DNA of 40,426 bases from an uncultured Uliginosibacterium sp. (GCA_945957295.1 CAMFLH010000010.1:1-40426), one strand, 5' to 3'; shown: positions 17,347-26,344, counted from the stretch's first letter. Notes: generated by a model not told the origin, from the sequence alone. Made by a program: numbers and translations.

Positions 17347-17370
17347 CGGCGCCTCTGTCGCGGAAATGCC

Positions 17371-17574
17371 ATGATCGAGATCGTCCTCAACGGCGCCCCG
17401 CAATCCCTGCCCGCCAATACCACCATTGCCCAACTGCTCGAGCGCCTCGGCTATGCCGGGAAGCGGCTCGCGGTTGAGCGCAATGGCGAGATCGTTCCCA
17501 AGGGTCGCCACGCCGAGTTTTTGCTCGCTGCGGGCGACCGTCTTGAAATCGTCGTCGCCGTCGGCGGCGGCTGA
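17371..17574 (+). CDS. thiS: Sulfur carrier protein ThiS
   Basis: The 67-residue ubiquitin-like protein starts [10 protein letters not shown] and ends in VGGG. The C-terminal Gly-Gly is the site that is adenylated and converted to thiocarboxylate, donating sulfur to thiazole formation by ThiG. The length is right for the family. It is 17 bases upstream of thiG and surely co-transcribed with it. No adenylating enzyme ThiF or glycine oxidase gene is adjacent. Confidence 0.94.
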   Translation: MIEIVLNGAPQSLPANTTIAQLLERLGYAGKRLAVERNGEIVPKGRHAEFLLAAGDRLEIVVAVGGG

Positions 17575-17591
17575 AGCCCGAGCCCAAGCAC

Positions 17592-18377
17592 ATGACTGAC
17601 CCGCTGATCATTGCCGGTACTGAGTACCGTTCCCGCTTGCTGGTTGGCACCGGCAAGTATCGCGACTTTGCGCAGACCCGCGAGGCGATCGTCGCCTCGG
17701 GCGCGCAGATCGTCACGGTAGCGATTCGCCGCACGAACATCGGCCAGGACCCGAACGCGCCGAGCCTGCTCGACGCGCTCCCGCCGTCGGAATTCACGTA
17801 CCTGCCGAACACCGCTGGCTGCTACAGCGCGGACGACGCGGTACGCACGCTGCGACTCGCGCGCGAGCTGCTCGACGGCCACGACCTGGTGAAACTCGAA
17901 GTGCTGGGCGACCCAAACACGCTGTTCCCTAACATGCCCGAGACCCTGAAGGCCGCCGAGACGCTCGTGAAGGATGGCTTCAAGGTGATGGTGTATTGCT
18001 CGGACGACCCGATCCAGGCGCGCATGCTGGAAGAAATCGGCTGCGTCGCGGTGATGCCGCTCGCCTCGTTGATCGGTTCCGGCATGGGCATCCTGAACCC
18101 GTGGAACCTGAAGCTGATCATCGAACAATCGAAGGTGCCGGTGCTGGTGGATGCCGGCGTCGGCACCGCGTCGGATGCCGCGATCGCGATGGAGCTTGGC
18201 TGCGATGGCGTGCTGATGAACACGGCGATCGCGCTGGCGCAGGACCCGGTGCTGATGGCGGGCGCGATGAAGAAGGCGGTTGAAGCGGGGCGCGAGGCCT
18301 ATCGCGCCGGCCGCATGCCGAAGAAATTCTATGCCGCAAGCCCGAGTTCGCCGACCACCGGCTTGATCGGCAGCTGA
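17592..18377 (+). CDS. thiG: Thiazole synthase ThiG
   Basis: The 261-residue TIM-barrel enzyme condenses deoxyxylulose phosphate, dehydroglycine and ThiS thiocarboxylate into the thiazole phosphate moiety of thiamin. The Schiff-base lysine is K101 in LVKLEVLGD. Phosphate-binding stretches are visible ([32 protein letters not shown]). The length is normal. It is followed by trmB after 97 bases, a gene order seen in several betaproteobacteria. Confidence 0.96.
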   Translation: MTDPLIIAGTEYRSRLLVGTGKYRDFAQTREAIVASGAQIVTVAIRRTNIGQDPNAPSLLDALPPSEFTYLPNTAGCYSADDAVRTLRLARELLDGHDLVKLEVLGDPNTLFPNMPETLKAAETLVKDGFKVMVYCSDDPIQARMLEEIGCVAVMPLASLIGSGMGILNPWNLKLIIEQSKVPVLVDAGVGTASDAAIAMELGCDGVLMNTAIALAQDPVLMAGAMKKAVEAGREAYRAGRMPKKFYAASPSSPTTGLIGS

Positions 18378-18474
18378 ACCTGCGACTGCCGCCGCGGATA
18401 TTGCGCATCGGCGCGGCCCGACATGGCCGTGTCTAACCCGCACGCCGCGGCGTTGTTTTTTCCGGAACATCCGC

Positions 18475-19191
18475 ATGAGTGAAACATCCGAACCGCGCAA
18501 GCACCTCTCGGTCGACGATCCGAAGACGCGCCCGATCCGCAGCTATGTCGTACGCCAGGGGCGCATGTCACCGGCGCAGGAGCGCTTCATTGCCGAGGGT
18601 ATGCCGCGCTGGGGAATCGAGTATCGCCCGGCGTTGCTGGACTACGCGGCGGTCTTTGGCCGCGCTGCACCGACCATCCTCGAAATCGGCTTCGGCATGG
18701 GCGACACCACGGCCGCGATCGCGCAGACACGGCCGGGCGACAACTTCCTCGGCATCGAAGTGCATGGCCCCGGCGTCGGCAACCTGTGCAAGCTGATCGA
18801 GGAGCGCGGCATTGGCAACATCCGCGCGATGCAGCACGATGCCTTCGAGGTGGTGCGTGACATGCTCGGCGAAGCGTCGCTGGCCGGCGTGCACGTCTAC
18901 TTCCCCGATCCGTGGCACAAGGCGCGCCACAACAAACGGCGGCTGATCCAGGGCCCGTTTGTACACGAGCTGGCCAAACGCCTCGCGCCCGGCGGCTACA
19001 TCCACTGCGCGACGGACTGGGAAGACTATGCGGTACAGATGCTCGAGGTGCTGTCGGCCGAGCCACTGCTGGAAAACACCGCCGAAGCCTATGCGCCCAA
19101 GCCGGACTACCGCCCGCTGACCAAGTTCGAAAATCGTGGCCTCAAGCTCGGGCATGGCGTCTGGGATCTGGTGTTCCGGCGCCGCGGATAA
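18475..19191 (+). CDS. trmB: tRNA (guanine-N7-)-methyltransferase TrmB
   Basis: The 238-residue protein methylates G46 of tRNA using SAM. The SAM-binding motif I is LEIGFGMGD (69-77). Motif [14 protein letters not shown] is the family signature, with the catalytic Asp region. There is a DWEDYA segment near the C-terminus. The start ATG 18475 gives the normal family length. Three bases separate it from the GNAT gene, so these two are an operon. Confidence 0.95.
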   Translation: MSETSEPRKHLSVDDPKTRPIRSYVVRQGRMSPAQERFIAEGMPRWGIEYRPALLDYAAVFGRAAPTILEIGFGMGDTTAAIAQTRPGDNFLGIEVHGPGVGNLCKLIEERGIGNIRAMQHDAFEVVRDMLGEASLAGVHVYFPDPWHKARHNKRRLIQGPFVHELAKRLAPGGYIHCATDWEDYAVQMLEVLSAEPLLENTAEAYAPKPDYRPLTKFENRGLKLGHGVWDLVFRRRG

Positions 19192-19194
19192 GGC

Positions 19195-19704
19195 ATGGCA
19201 CACCCCGTAGGCAGGCCGCTTGCCGACGCGCACCTGGTGGATGAGCTGCTCGAGCTCGATCGGGTGATGCTGCGTGCTGACACTGCATATGGCGGATGTG
19301 AGCCCGACCCGGCAGCCGTTCGTTCCCGCCTTGTAGAGTTGCTGCCGCAGTCGCGACTGTGTGTGGTGCGCCGGCACGCGAAAGTGGTGGCCTACGCCAT
19401 GATTACCACGCTCGCCCCAACCAAGTGGCAGGTGAGCATTTTTACGGTACATCCGCGCTATCGCTTGCCCGGTGTCATGCGGGAGCTGCTCGCCGGCATG
19501 GCGGAGCTCATCGAGGCCCTCAAGCTCGACGAGCTCTGCAGCCACGTCTACAAAACCAACCGGGCTGCCGTGCGTTTTCATCGTGCGCTGGGTTTCGCGA
19601 TCCGGGAAGAGCGCGGCGATGCCTACGATTTCGTCGTCCCAACGGCCTACCTGCTGCACTCGCCACGTGCGCAACGCCTGCTCGGCGGCGCTGCGCCACA
19701 CTGA
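19195..19704 (+). CDS. GNAT family N-acetyltransferase
   Basis: The 169-residue protein has a GNAT fold. The central segment VAYAMITTLAPTKWQVSIFTVHPRYR and the following RLPGVMRELL form strand beta4 and the acetyl-CoA-binding helix. The FHRALGFAIREER segment at about 125-137 is the typical C-terminal motif. The acceptor substrate is unknown. It starts three bases after the trmB stop and is followed by an aldo/keto reductase 11 bases downstream, suggesting co-transcription. Confidence 0.78.
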   Translation: MAHPVGRPLADAHLVDELLELDRVMLRADTAYGGCEPDPAAVRSRLVELLPQSRLCVVRRHAKVVAYAMITTLAPTKWQVSIFTVHPRYRLPGVMRELLAGMAELIEALKLDELCSHVYKTNRAAVRFHRALGFAIREERGDAYDFVVPTAYLLHSPRAQRLLGGAAPH

Positions 19705-19715
19705 AAGCGCCCACG

Positions 19716-20594
19716 ATGATTGCTCAACGCCCTTACGGCAACAGCGGTATTTCGGTCTCTGCGCTAGGTCTGGGCGCCGGCCAGATCGGCGATGCGCGGC
19801 TGGCTGAGGCTGCCGTCGGCAAGCTGCTCAACGCGGCCGTCGACGCCGGCGTTACGCTGATCGACAGCGCGCGTGGTTATGGGCTGTCGGAAGAGCGCAT
19901 CGGCCGCCACCTTGCCGCGCGGCGCAACGAGATCGTGCTGTCGACCAAGCTTGGCTACGGCGTTGACGGTTTCGCGGACTGGACCGGCCCCTGCATCACC
20001 GCCGGCGTCGAGGCGGCACTGCAGCGCTTGCGGACGGACTGGATCGACATCGTGCATCTGCATTCCTGCCCGGCCGAGACCCTGGCGCGCGGCGAAGTCA
20101 TCGACGCACTCGACGCAGCCAAACGCGCTGGGAAGTTGCGCGCGATCGCCTATTCCGGCGAGAACAGTGATCTCGACTATGCAGTGAGCTGCGGCCGCTT
20201 TGACGGTTTCATGGCTTCGCTGAATCTATGTGACCAGCGTGTCATCGAGCAGGTGCTGCCGCGCATTGCCGACAAGGGATTCATTGCCAAGCGGCCGTCG
20301 GCCAACCACCCCTGGCGCTTTGCCGAGCGGCCCGCGGGCGACTATTGCGAGGAATATTGGCTGCGCTGGCGCGCCATGGAGGCCTCGAACTTCGGCCACC
20401 CGTGGGGCGAGATCGCGATCCGCTTCGCGGCGTCGATTCCCGGCGTTTCGAGCGCAATCGTCGGCACCACCAATCTGGCCAACCTTGCGCAGAACGTCGA
20501 CTGGTTCGGCATCGGCCCGCTGCCGGCCTATCAGCTGGGCAATCTTCGGGCCGCGTTCCTGCAGCACGATCGCGGCTGGGTCGGCCAGCTGTGA
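19716..20594 (+). CDS. Aldo/keto reductase
   Basis: ATG 19716 gives 292 residues; an in-frame extension to 19359 would overlap most of the GNAT gene and is rejected. The (beta/alpha)8 fold starts with YGNSGISVSALGLGAGQIG. The catalytic tetrad is visible: D50 and Y55 (LIDSARGYG), the Lys in STKLGYG, and the His in IVHLHSC. The NADPH-binding end is present as SSAIVGTTNLANL. The substrate is not determinable from sequence. It is the last gene of the thiS-to-AKR plus-strand run, convergent with the MOSC gene. Confidence 0.9.
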   Translation: MIAQRPYGNSGISVSALGLGAGQIGDARLAEAAVGKLLNAAVDAGVTLIDSARGYGLSEERIGRHLAARRNEIVLSTKLGYGVDGFADWTGPCITAGVEAALQRLRTDWIDIVHLHSCPAETLARGEVIDALDAAKRAGKLRAIAYSGENSDLDYAVSCGRFDGFMASLNLCDQRVIEQVLPRIADKGFIAKRPSANHPWRFAERPAGDYCEEYWLRWRAMEASNFGHPWGEIAIRFAASIPGVSSAIVGTTNLANLAQNVDWFGIGPLPAYQLGNLRAAFLQHDRGWVGQL

Positions 20595-20604
20595 TCCACA
20601 AGCG

Positions 20605-21261
20605 CTAGCGAAACAGCGGTGGGTTCCTTGCCAGCCATTCCGCACGCTGCGCGAACTTAGCGCGCCACGCACCGCCCAGTGCCGCGTGGGTCGCAAGCCA
20701 GCCAATCAAGGCGGGATCGGCCGCTGGGTCGAGCCGCAGGTGCCACAGGGCTGCGATGGACGGCGCGCCCAAGTCGCTGTCGACTCGCGTGAGCGGCGTA
20801 TCGGGCTGTACCACACCCCCCTCGATGACGCGGAAGTACCAGCCTAGCCTTACGTTGTTGGCAACAAAGGTCGGCGCATCCGGTTCGTCCAGCCGTTTCG
20901 CGATCTTGTGGCAAGGCACGCGCGGTTGAGTGACCGCGATGCGGCAATCGCCCAAAGCAAACACATCACCAAGACGAACATCGTCTTCCAGCCAGCCCGT
21001 GTCCGATATGTTCTCGCCCAGATCACCGGGGCCGAAGCCTTGCAGCAACGGGAAGCGCGCGGCCAGCGCGGCGTAGTGCTCGGCGGGGTAGTAGTGCAGG
21101 GCTTGGTCGGGCCCGCCGTGAAAGCGGCGATCGGCCTGCTCGTCGCCGGCAAAACCAAGCGGCCCGAGCCTCAGCGGCGTGCTCGCAGCCTGCTTTGCGA
21201 TGGCAGACGGCGTCCCGTCCGGAAGCCGGCCGGCACGACCAAGGAAGTAGCGCGTACTCAT
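20605..21261 (-). CDS. yiiM: MOSC domain protein, YiiM-like
   Basis: The 218-residue protein has the MOSC beta-barrel with GFAGDEQADRRFHGGPDQALHYYPAEHY and QPRVPCHKI, containing the conserved Cys that binds the molybdenum cofactor. FGENI-type residues (GDLGENIS) are also present. The size and C-terminal helical extension match E. coli YiiM, which reduces N-hydroxylated compounds such as 6-hydroxylaminopurine. The exact substrate here is inferred. It is divergent from the Spy-like gene with 143 bases between. Confidence 0.88.
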   Translation of the reverse strand: MSTRYFLGRAGRLPDGTPSAIAKQAASTPLRLGPLGFAGDEQADRRFHGGPDQALHYYPAEHYAALAARFPLLQGFGPGDLGENISDTGWLEDDVRLGDVFALGDCRIAVTQPRVPCHKIAKRLDEPDAPTFVANNVRLGWYFRVIEGGVVQPDTPLTRVDSDLGAPSIAALWHLRLDPAADPALIGWLATHAALGGAWRAKFAQRAEWLARNPPLFR

Positions 21262-21404
21262 GAAAAGACCCCGACGATTGCCACGGTAACAACCGGAAAC
21301 ATGCCTGCCTGCGGGGGGAACACCTTGGCGTGCAGACGGTGCTTCAATGCAAGTGCGGGGTCAGACACGGGGTGTCGACCCATCACCGAATAGCGGAGGA
21401 TCAC

Positions 21405-21947
21405 ATGAAAAACACGAAACGACCTATCGCCCTGCTGCTGGCGGCCGGTGCCGCTGCGCTCACCACCGCGGCGGTGCTCGCTGCGCCCGGACCGGGCGAC
21501 TGCCCGATGGCAGATGGCATGCCGCCGATGCGCGGCCAGATGCGGCCGATCGATCCGGCCCGCATGCAACAGATGGCCACCAAGCGGTTTGATGCGTTGC
21601 ATGACACGCTGAAACTCAGCGCGGCACAGGAACCGGCGTGGAAAGCCTACCGCGACGGCATCCTTGCCGACATGGAGGCGATGGCGAAGAGCCGCCCCGA
21701 CTTCAACGCCTTGCGCGACAAGCCCGCTCCGGACCGCATGGCAGCGATGCTGGAGCATTCCAAGCTGCGTCAGGCGCAGATGGAGAAGCATCTCGCCGAG
21801 ACGCGCAAGTTCTACGACCAGCTCACGCCAGAGCAGAAGAAGTCTTTTGACGCGCATAGCATGATGGGCCCGCACGGTGGGCGCGGTGGCATGCGTGGGC
21901 CGCGCGGTGCGGCACCCGCACCGGCACCGAAAGACGTACAGCCGTAA
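21405..21947 (+). CDS. Spy/CpxP-like periplasmic protein (LTxxQ motif)
   Basis: GGAGGA at 21395-21400 fixes ATG 21405, giving 180 residues. A signal peptide (residues 1-26, cut near VLA-APG) targets the periplasm. The mature protein is Met-rich, helical, and holds one clear LTPEQKK motif near residue 146 and a related LSAAQEP near 72. These are the repeats of the Spy/CpxP family, ATP-independent periplasmic chaperones or stress sensors. The C-terminus is a Gly/Arg/Pro-rich tail. Induction by envelope stress is a family expectation. A terminator follows. Confidence 0.85.
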   Translation: MKNTKRPIALLLAAGAAALTTAAVLAAPGPGDCPMADGMPPMRGQMRPIDPARMQQMATKRFDALHDTLKLSAAQEPAWKAYRDGILADMEAMAKSRPDFNALRDKPAPDRMAAMLEHSKLRQAQMEKHLAETRKFYDQLTPEQKKSFDAHSMMGPHGGRGGMRGPRGAAPAPAPKDVQP

Positions 21948-21985
21948 GTGCAGTGAATGCGGACTTGCGTGAGGGCAGACCGCGG

Positions 21986-22015
21986 ACCGGCCGGGGCGAC
22001 CCGGCCGGTTTTTCT
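21986..22015 (+). terminator. Intrinsic terminator after the Spy-like gene
   Basis: Stem ACCGGCCGG (21986-21994) pairs with CCGGCCGGT (22001-22009), loop of 6, followed by TTTTC. It may also act for nemA on the opposite strand. Confidence 0.85.
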
Positions 22016-22026
22016 TTGCTACCGCC

Positions 22027-23127
22027 TTAGCTCGCGAGGCTCGGGTAGTCGGTGTAGCCCTTGTCGGCACCGCCGTAGAAGGTCGATGCATCGGGGGCGT
22101 TGAGCGCAGCGCCCTTGGCAAAGCGGGTCGGCAGATCCGGGTTGGCGATGAACGGGCGGCCAAATGCCACCGCGTCACCCACGCCGCTTGCGATCAGCGC
22201 TTCGGCCTTCTCCAGCGTGTAGCCGCCGGCGAAGATCAATGTGCCCCTGAAGCGTTGACGTAGGCTGGCGCGGAAGACATCGGCCAGCTGCGGGCCACCC
22301 GCCCAGTCCGGCTCGGCGATGTGCACATAGGCGAGCTTGCGCGCGTCCAGTTGCTCGGCGAGGTAGAAGGCCATTGCCTCGGCTTCGGTGTCGGCGATGT
22401 CGTTGAAGGTGCCGAAGGGCGACAGGCGAATGCCGGTGCGCGCGGCGCCGATTTCGGCAACGATTGCGTCGACAACCTCAAGCGTGAGACGGGCGCGGTT
22501 TTCGACACTGCCGCCGTAAGCGTCAGTACGTTGATTCGGCCCGGTGCTCTGGAACTGATCCAGCAGGTAACCGTTGGCGCCATGAATCTCGACGAAGTCG
22601 AAACCGGTGTCGACGGCGCGGCGTGCCGCGGCGCGGAAGGCGGCAACGATACCCGGCAGTTCCTCGGTCTCTAGGGCGCGCGGCAGGTCGGTCTGTACCA
22701 TGCCCATGCTGCCGTCCGGATGCACGACGAAGGTCTGTGCGTTGGCCTGAATCGCCGACGGTGCGACCGGCAACTTGCCGTCCGGCTGTACATGGCGGTG
22801 CGAAATGCGGCCAACATGCCAGAGCTGCAGCGCGATGTGGCCACCGGCTGCGTGTACGGCGTCGGTTACGAGCTTCCAGCCCGCTTGCTGGGCGTCGGTG
22901 TGCATGCCGGGCGTCCAGGCGTAACCCTGGCCCTCGGGCATCACCTGGGTTGCCTCGGTGACGATCAGACCAGCGGATGCGCGTTGCGCATAGTAGGTCG
23001 CGTTCAGCGCGGTGGGCACGTTGCCCGGCTGGCTAGCGCGCTGGCGGGTCAGCGGCGCCATGAAGATGCGATTCGACAGGGTCAGGTTTCCAACCTGAAT
23101 CGGTTGCAGCAGCTTGTCAGCGTTCAT
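22027..23127 (-). CDS. nemA: Old yellow enzyme family alkene reductase NemA
   Basis: The 366-residue flavoprotein has the OYE hallmarks: NRIFMAPLTRQRA (FMN-binding Thr region), ALQLWHVGR, EIHGANGYLLDQF with paired catalytic His and Asn, and ENRARLTLEVVDAI. The C-terminus holds FAGGYTLEKAEAL and FGRPFIANPDLP. It reduces electrophilic alkenes, nitrate esters and N-ethylmaleimide with NAD(P)H. A TetR-family repressor gene (nemR) lies directly upstream, and an operator-like site at 23156-23170 precedes this start. Confidence 0.95.
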   Translation of the reverse strand: MNADKLLQPIQVGNLTLSNRIFMAPLTRQRASQPGNVPTALNATYYAQRASAGLIVTEATQVMPEGQGYAWTPGMHTDAQQAGWKLVTDAVHAAGGHIALQLWHVGRISHRHVQPDGKLPVAPSAIQANAQTFVVHPDGSMGMVQTDLPRALETEELPGIVAAFRAAARRAVDTGFDFVEIHGANGYLLDQFQSTGPNQRTDAYGGSVENRARLTLEVVDAIVAEIGAARTGIRLSPFGTFNDIADTEAEAMAFYLAEQLDARKLAYVHIAEPDWAGGPQLADVFRASLRQRFRGTLIFAGGYTLEKAEALIASGVGDAVAFGRPFIANPDLPTRFAKGAALNAPDASTFYGGADKGYTDYPSLAS

Positions 23128-23155
23128 CGTATGACTCCGAGTAGGGTGTTGTGAT

Positions 23156-23170
23156 TAGACCGGTCGGCTA
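23156..23170. promoter_or_regulatory. NemR-type operator upstream of nemA
   Basis: TAGACCGGTCGGCTA differs by one base from the 15-base core before nemR (23827-23841). It sits 29 bases before the nemA start, where a repressor would block transcription. It resembles the NemR box as I recall it from E. coli. Confidence 0.6.
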
Positions 23171-23219
23171 GCGCGCGGGCGCAGTCGTTCGGAAAACATG
23201 GCTTCATGACTTCATGACT

Positions 23220-23813
23220 TCAGTGCAGGTCGGCGCCGAGTAGATGCAGCGTGTGGGCCCAAGCGGCCTCGAATGGCGCTGCATCGCGTTGCGCTTTGGT
23301 CAGTACGCTTGCGCCGATCCACAAGGTGTAAAGCGTGACGGCGAGATTGGCCGGGTCGGTGCCCGTCGGCAGTGATCCGTCATGCGATGCGGCTTGCAGG
23401 GCGCCAGCGATACGTGCGGTGATGCGCCGCGTGCCGACTTCGAGCGCCTGGCGCATCGGCTCCGACAGATCCGCCACCTCGGCGGCCAGCTTCACGGCCA
23501 GGCACTGTTGGGCACAGCCACCATCGCGCTGGCGATCCATCCAGTCGGCGAAGTAGCCCAGCACGCGTGCCCTTCCGGTGCCAGCCGAATTGCCGAAACG
23601 CTCGTCCAGGCTCTCCAGATAACGCTCGAAGTAGCGCTCCAGCAAGGCAACGCCAAAGGCTTCCTTCGACGGGAACCAGTGATAGAACGACCCCTTGGGT
23701 ACGCCGGCGGCGCTCAGGATCGGGCCAAGGCCAACCGCGGCAAAGCCTTTACCGAGAATCAGGCTCTCGGCGGTTTGCAGGATGTGGTCGCGGGTGTCGG
23801 CGGTGCGGTTCAT
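23220..23813 (-). CDS. nemR: TetR-family repressor NemR
   Basis: The 197-residue protein starts with a TetR helix-turn-helix (ILQTAESLILGKGFAAVGLGPILSAAGVPKGSFYHWFPSKEAFG, residues 11-54). The ligand domain has paired cysteines C100 and C104 in GGCAQQCLAVKL. Reactive Cys in this area is how E. coli NemR senses electrophiles and bleach, so the same mechanism is likely. It is adjacent to and codirectional with nemA, and its own start is just downstream of a strong palindrome, so autorepression is expected. Confidence 0.88.
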   Translation of the reverse strand: MNRTADTRDHILQTAESLILGKGFAAVGLGPILSAAGVPKGSFYHWFPSKEAFGVALLERYFERYLESLDERFGNSAGTGRARVLGYFADWMDRQRDGGCAQQCLAVKLAAEVADLSEPMRQALEVGTRRITARIAGALQAASHDGSLPTGTDPANLAVTLYTLWIGASVLTKAQRDAAPFEAAWAHTLHLLGADLH

Positions 23814-23825
23814 AGGATGAATATA

Positions 23826-23842
23826 CTAGACCGGTCGTCTAG
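23826..23842. promoter_or_regulatory. NemR-type operator upstream of nemR
   Basis: CTAGAC-CGGTC-GTCTAG is a perfect 6-bp inverted repeat with a 5-base spacer, 13 bases before the nemR start. The core is shared with the site at 23156-23170. Confidence 0.65.
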
Positions 23843-23913
23843 TTCGCAAGCGGTTATCTCTTGTGGCTTGTTGCGGAATCGGCAAAGAATGGGATGTGAA
23901 AATGCCATGCGCA

Positions 23914-23927
23914 TAGACAGGTGTCTA
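23914..23927. promoter_or_regulatory. Third palindrome related to the NemR sites
   Basis: TAGACA-GG-TGTCTA is a perfect 6-bp inverted repeat. It shares the TAGAC/GTCTA arms of the two other sites but with a 4-base spacer instead of 5. It lies in the 244-base gap between nemR and dsbD; nothing else in the gap is recognisable apart from a hairpin overlapping the dsbD stop. Confidence 0.4.
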
Positions 23928-24057
23928 ACCTTTAAGGCAGAATGCGCCCCGATCCCGTTGCATGGCTCCCTTGTGGCGGGATTTTCGGCTCCGGTGGTCC
24001 AAACCACGGATCCGAGGTTCGTGGTCGGTAGTCGTATCGGGTCGTGAGGCGGGGGCT

Positions 24058-25890
24058 TCACGACCCACTTTTTTGCGCGTCGCGGGTGGCGAGCGTTGCG
24101 AGAAAGTCTTCCACCGGTTGAAAACCGACGACGCGGGTAGAAGCGATCTCCTTACCAGCCGCATCGAAGAACACGATGCCCGGCGGCCCAAAGAGGCCGA
24201 AGCGCTTGAGCAGGGCCTGATGCGCTTCGGTGTTGCCAGTGACATCGGCCTTCAGCAGCACCGTATCCTTCAACGCGGCCGCGACACGCGGATCGCTGAA
24301 CGTGAAGCGCTCCATCTCCTTGCAGCTGACACACCAGTCGGCGTAGAAATCCAGCATCACCGGCCGACCTTCTGCGAGCCGTGCATCCAGCTCAGCAACA
24401 CTGCCCACCGCCTGGAAGGGCAGCTTCGTGGCCGTTTCCGCGGCCGTCGCGCCACGCAGGAAGCCGAGCGGTTGCAGCGGGTCGCGGCTGCCGCCGAGGG
24501 CGCCGATCAATAGCGCGCTGCCGACGATCAGCAGCAGCACGCCAACGCCCTTCCAGAAGCGCCGTGCGCCCTTCGCCTGCGGCGGCAGTGGGTCGAGCGC
24601 ATGCAGGAACACCGCGCAGACGATCGCTAGCGCAGCCCAAGCCAGCATCACGACAACCTGCGGTAGCACCGGTGTCACCAGCCAAAGCGCGAGTGCAAGC
24701 AGGATCACGCCAAAGCTGCGCTTGACCGACTCCATCCACGGTCCGGCGTGCGGCAGCAAGCCCCGTGTTGCAACAGCAATCAGAATCAGCGGCGCGCCCA
24801 TGCCGAGCGCCATCACGAACAGCGCAAAACCGCCGAGCCACGCATCGCCGGTCTTGGCGATGTAGAGCAGAGCGCCGGCCAGCGGCGCCGCGACGCACGG
24901 GCCGACGATCAATGCCGACAGTACGCCCATCACGGCAACCCCCAGCACGGAGCCACCGCGCTGATGGTTGGCGCGGTCCGAGAGTCGGCTTTGCAGGGCC
25001 GTCGGCAACTGCAACTCGTAAAAACCGAACATCGCGAAGGCGAGTACGACGAAGATCGCCGCAAAGCCGCCGAGCACCCACGCGTTCTGCAAAGCCGCGG
25101 ACAACAGCGTGCCGGACAGCCCTGCCGCGACGCCGGCAACGGCATAGGTGAGCGCCATGCCGAGCACGTACACACCTGCCAGCGCGGCCGAGCGCGCACG
25201 CGTGACATGCGCCCCCTGGCCCACGATGATGCCCGACAGGATCGGTAGCATCGGCAGCATGCACGGGGTGAAGGCGAGCAGTAGGCCGGCCCCGAAGAAG
25301 CTCAGCAGGATCAGCGAGAGCTTGCCGGTGCTCAACAGCCCAGCCAGGCGCCCGCTCTCGTCAGCACTCACAGGCGGCGCCGCCGCGATGGTCGGGCTCA
25401 CGCTCGTCGCAGCCGGCGATGCGTCCCCGCGCGCACCGAGCTTGCCAAGTGCACGCGACAGCAAACCGCCGCCCTCTGCGCCACCCAGCGTTACGAGCGT
25501 GGTCTGCGGCGGGTAGCAGACGCCCACATCTGCGCAGCCCTGGTAGGTGACACTCAGTTGCTGGCCATCGCGCACTTCGCCCGACGCAACCGGGACGCTG
25601 ACCGCCAGATCGCCGCGAAAGATCTCAACCTCGCCAAAGAACTCGTCCTGTTTGCGCTCACCTGCCGGGTAACTGGCGGCCGCGAGTTTCAGCGAAGCAT
25701 CCTGTGGTTCATACGCAAAGCGGTGCTTGTAGAGGTAGTACCCCTTCTCGATCGTGAAGTGCAGCGATACGGAGCGGGGATCCTTTACCTGTGCCGTGAC
25801 GCTGAACGCCTTCTCGGGTTCAAGCAGATCCGGGGCCGCCAGTGCGGTCGTCGTGAGGCTGCAGAGCAACAGCGAAATGAGGAACTTCAT
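24058..25890 (-). CDS. dsbD: Thiol:disulfide interchange protein DsbD
   Basis: The 610-residue protein has a signal peptide, a periplasmic immunoglobulin-like alpha domain with C119 and C125 (GCADVGVCYPP), and eight predicted membrane helices in the middle. The beta-domain cysteines are in FTPCMLPMLPILSG and VGPCVAAPL. A C-terminal thioredoxin-like gamma domain has WCVSC at C520/C523. All six redox cysteines are present. It carries electrons from cytoplasmic thioredoxin to periplasmic DsbC-type isomerases and cytochrome c maturation. It starts 10 bases after cutA, the same pair as in E. coli. Confidence 0.96.
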   Translation of the reverse strand: MKFLISLLLCSLTTTALAAPDLLEPEKAFSVTAQVKDPRSVSLHFTIEKGYYLYKHRFAYEPQDASLKLAAASYPAGERKQDEFFGEVEIFRGDLAVSVPVASGEVRDGQQLSVTYQGCADVGVCYPPQTTLVTLGGAEGGGLLSRALGKLGARGDASPAATSVSPTIAAAPPVSADESGRLAGLLSTGKLSLILLSFFGAGLLLAFTPCMLPMLPILSGIIVGQGAHVTRARSAALAGVYVLGMALTYAVAGVAAGLSGTLLSAALQNAWVLGGFAAIFVVLAFAMFGFYELQLPTALQSRLSDRANHQRGGSVLGVAVMGVLSALIVGPCVAAPLAGALLYIAKTGDAWLGGFALFVMALGMGAPLILIAVATRGLLPHAGPWMESVKRSFGVILLALALWLVTPVLPQVVVMLAWAALAIVCAVFLHALDPLPPQAKGARRFWKGVGVLLLIVGSALLIGALGGSRDPLQPLGFLRGATAAETATKLPFQAVGSVAELDARLAEGRPVMLDFYADWCVSCKEMERFTFSDPRVAAALKDTVLLKADVTGNTEAHQALLKRFGLFGPPGIVFFDAAGKEIASTRVVGFQPVEDFLATLATRDAQKSGS

Positions 25891-25900
25891 CGGTTTGTGT

Positions 25901-26248
25901 CTAGAGCCCGTCGGGCAAATGTTCGTCAGGTTCGGTCACGTCAGCCACCCACTCAAGGTAGGCCGCCGCGCCACGATTTGCTTCCACAGCGAGGATCTCG
26001 GGCACCTCGTAGGGGTGTTCCGCCAGCAGTGCCGCTTCAAGCGCGGCGTAACGGGAGGCGGCGGTCTTGATCATCAGCGGCACTTCGTTGGTCTGCTCGA
26101 TGGCACCCTGCCAGCGATAGACCGAACGAATCGGCGCAAGGATGTTGACGCACGCCGCGAGCCGACGTTCCACCAGACTGTGCGCGGCGCGCTCGGCGCT
26201 TGCTGCGTCGGGGAAGTTGCACATCACGATCAGCACTGGCTCGGCCAT
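25901..26248 (-). CDS. cutA: Divalent-cation tolerance protein CutA
   Basis: ATG 26248 with CAGGAG upstream gives 115 residues, the normal length; longer frames run into a terminator. The sequence has ACVNILAPIRSVYRWQGAIEQTNEVPLMIKT and EHPYEVPEILAV, the family signatures. CutA forms a trimer with a ferredoxin-like fold; E. coli cutA mutants are affected in copper tolerance, though much of that locus phenotype comes from dsbD. It is the first gene of the cutA-dsbD operon. Confidence 0.95.
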   Translation of the reverse strand: MAEPVLIVMCNFPDAASAERAAHSLVERRLAACVNILAPIRSVYRWQGAIEQTNEVPLMIKTAASRYAALEAALLAEHPYEVPEILAVEANRGAAAYLEWVADVTEPDEHLPDGL

Positions 26249-26314
26249 CGCCGTCTCCTGCCATATCCGGCCCTGAATTCTAGCGGCGCTTGAGCGGTAA
26301 TCCTTGGCACCAAA

Positions 26315-26344
26315 CAAAAACCCCGCCATCGGGCGGGGTTTTTG
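26315..26344. terminator. Bidirectional intrinsic terminator between psiF-like gene and cutA
   Basis: Arms CAAAAACCCCGCC (26315-26327) and GGCGGGGTTTTTG (26332-26344) pair perfectly with a 4-base loop, giving a U-tract in both directions. It ends the psiF-like transcript, so cutA must have its own promoter in 26249-26314. Confidence 0.9.

Noticed and set aside
17206-17370. TPP riboswitch before thiS
   Set aside because: The leader from the candidate start to ATG is under 25 bases, and no thi-box sequence is visible.
24039-24066. Terminator at the end of dsbD
   Set aside because: A 9-bp stem (GGGTCGTGA/TCACGACCC) exists but overlaps the stop codon and has no U-tract on the minus strand.
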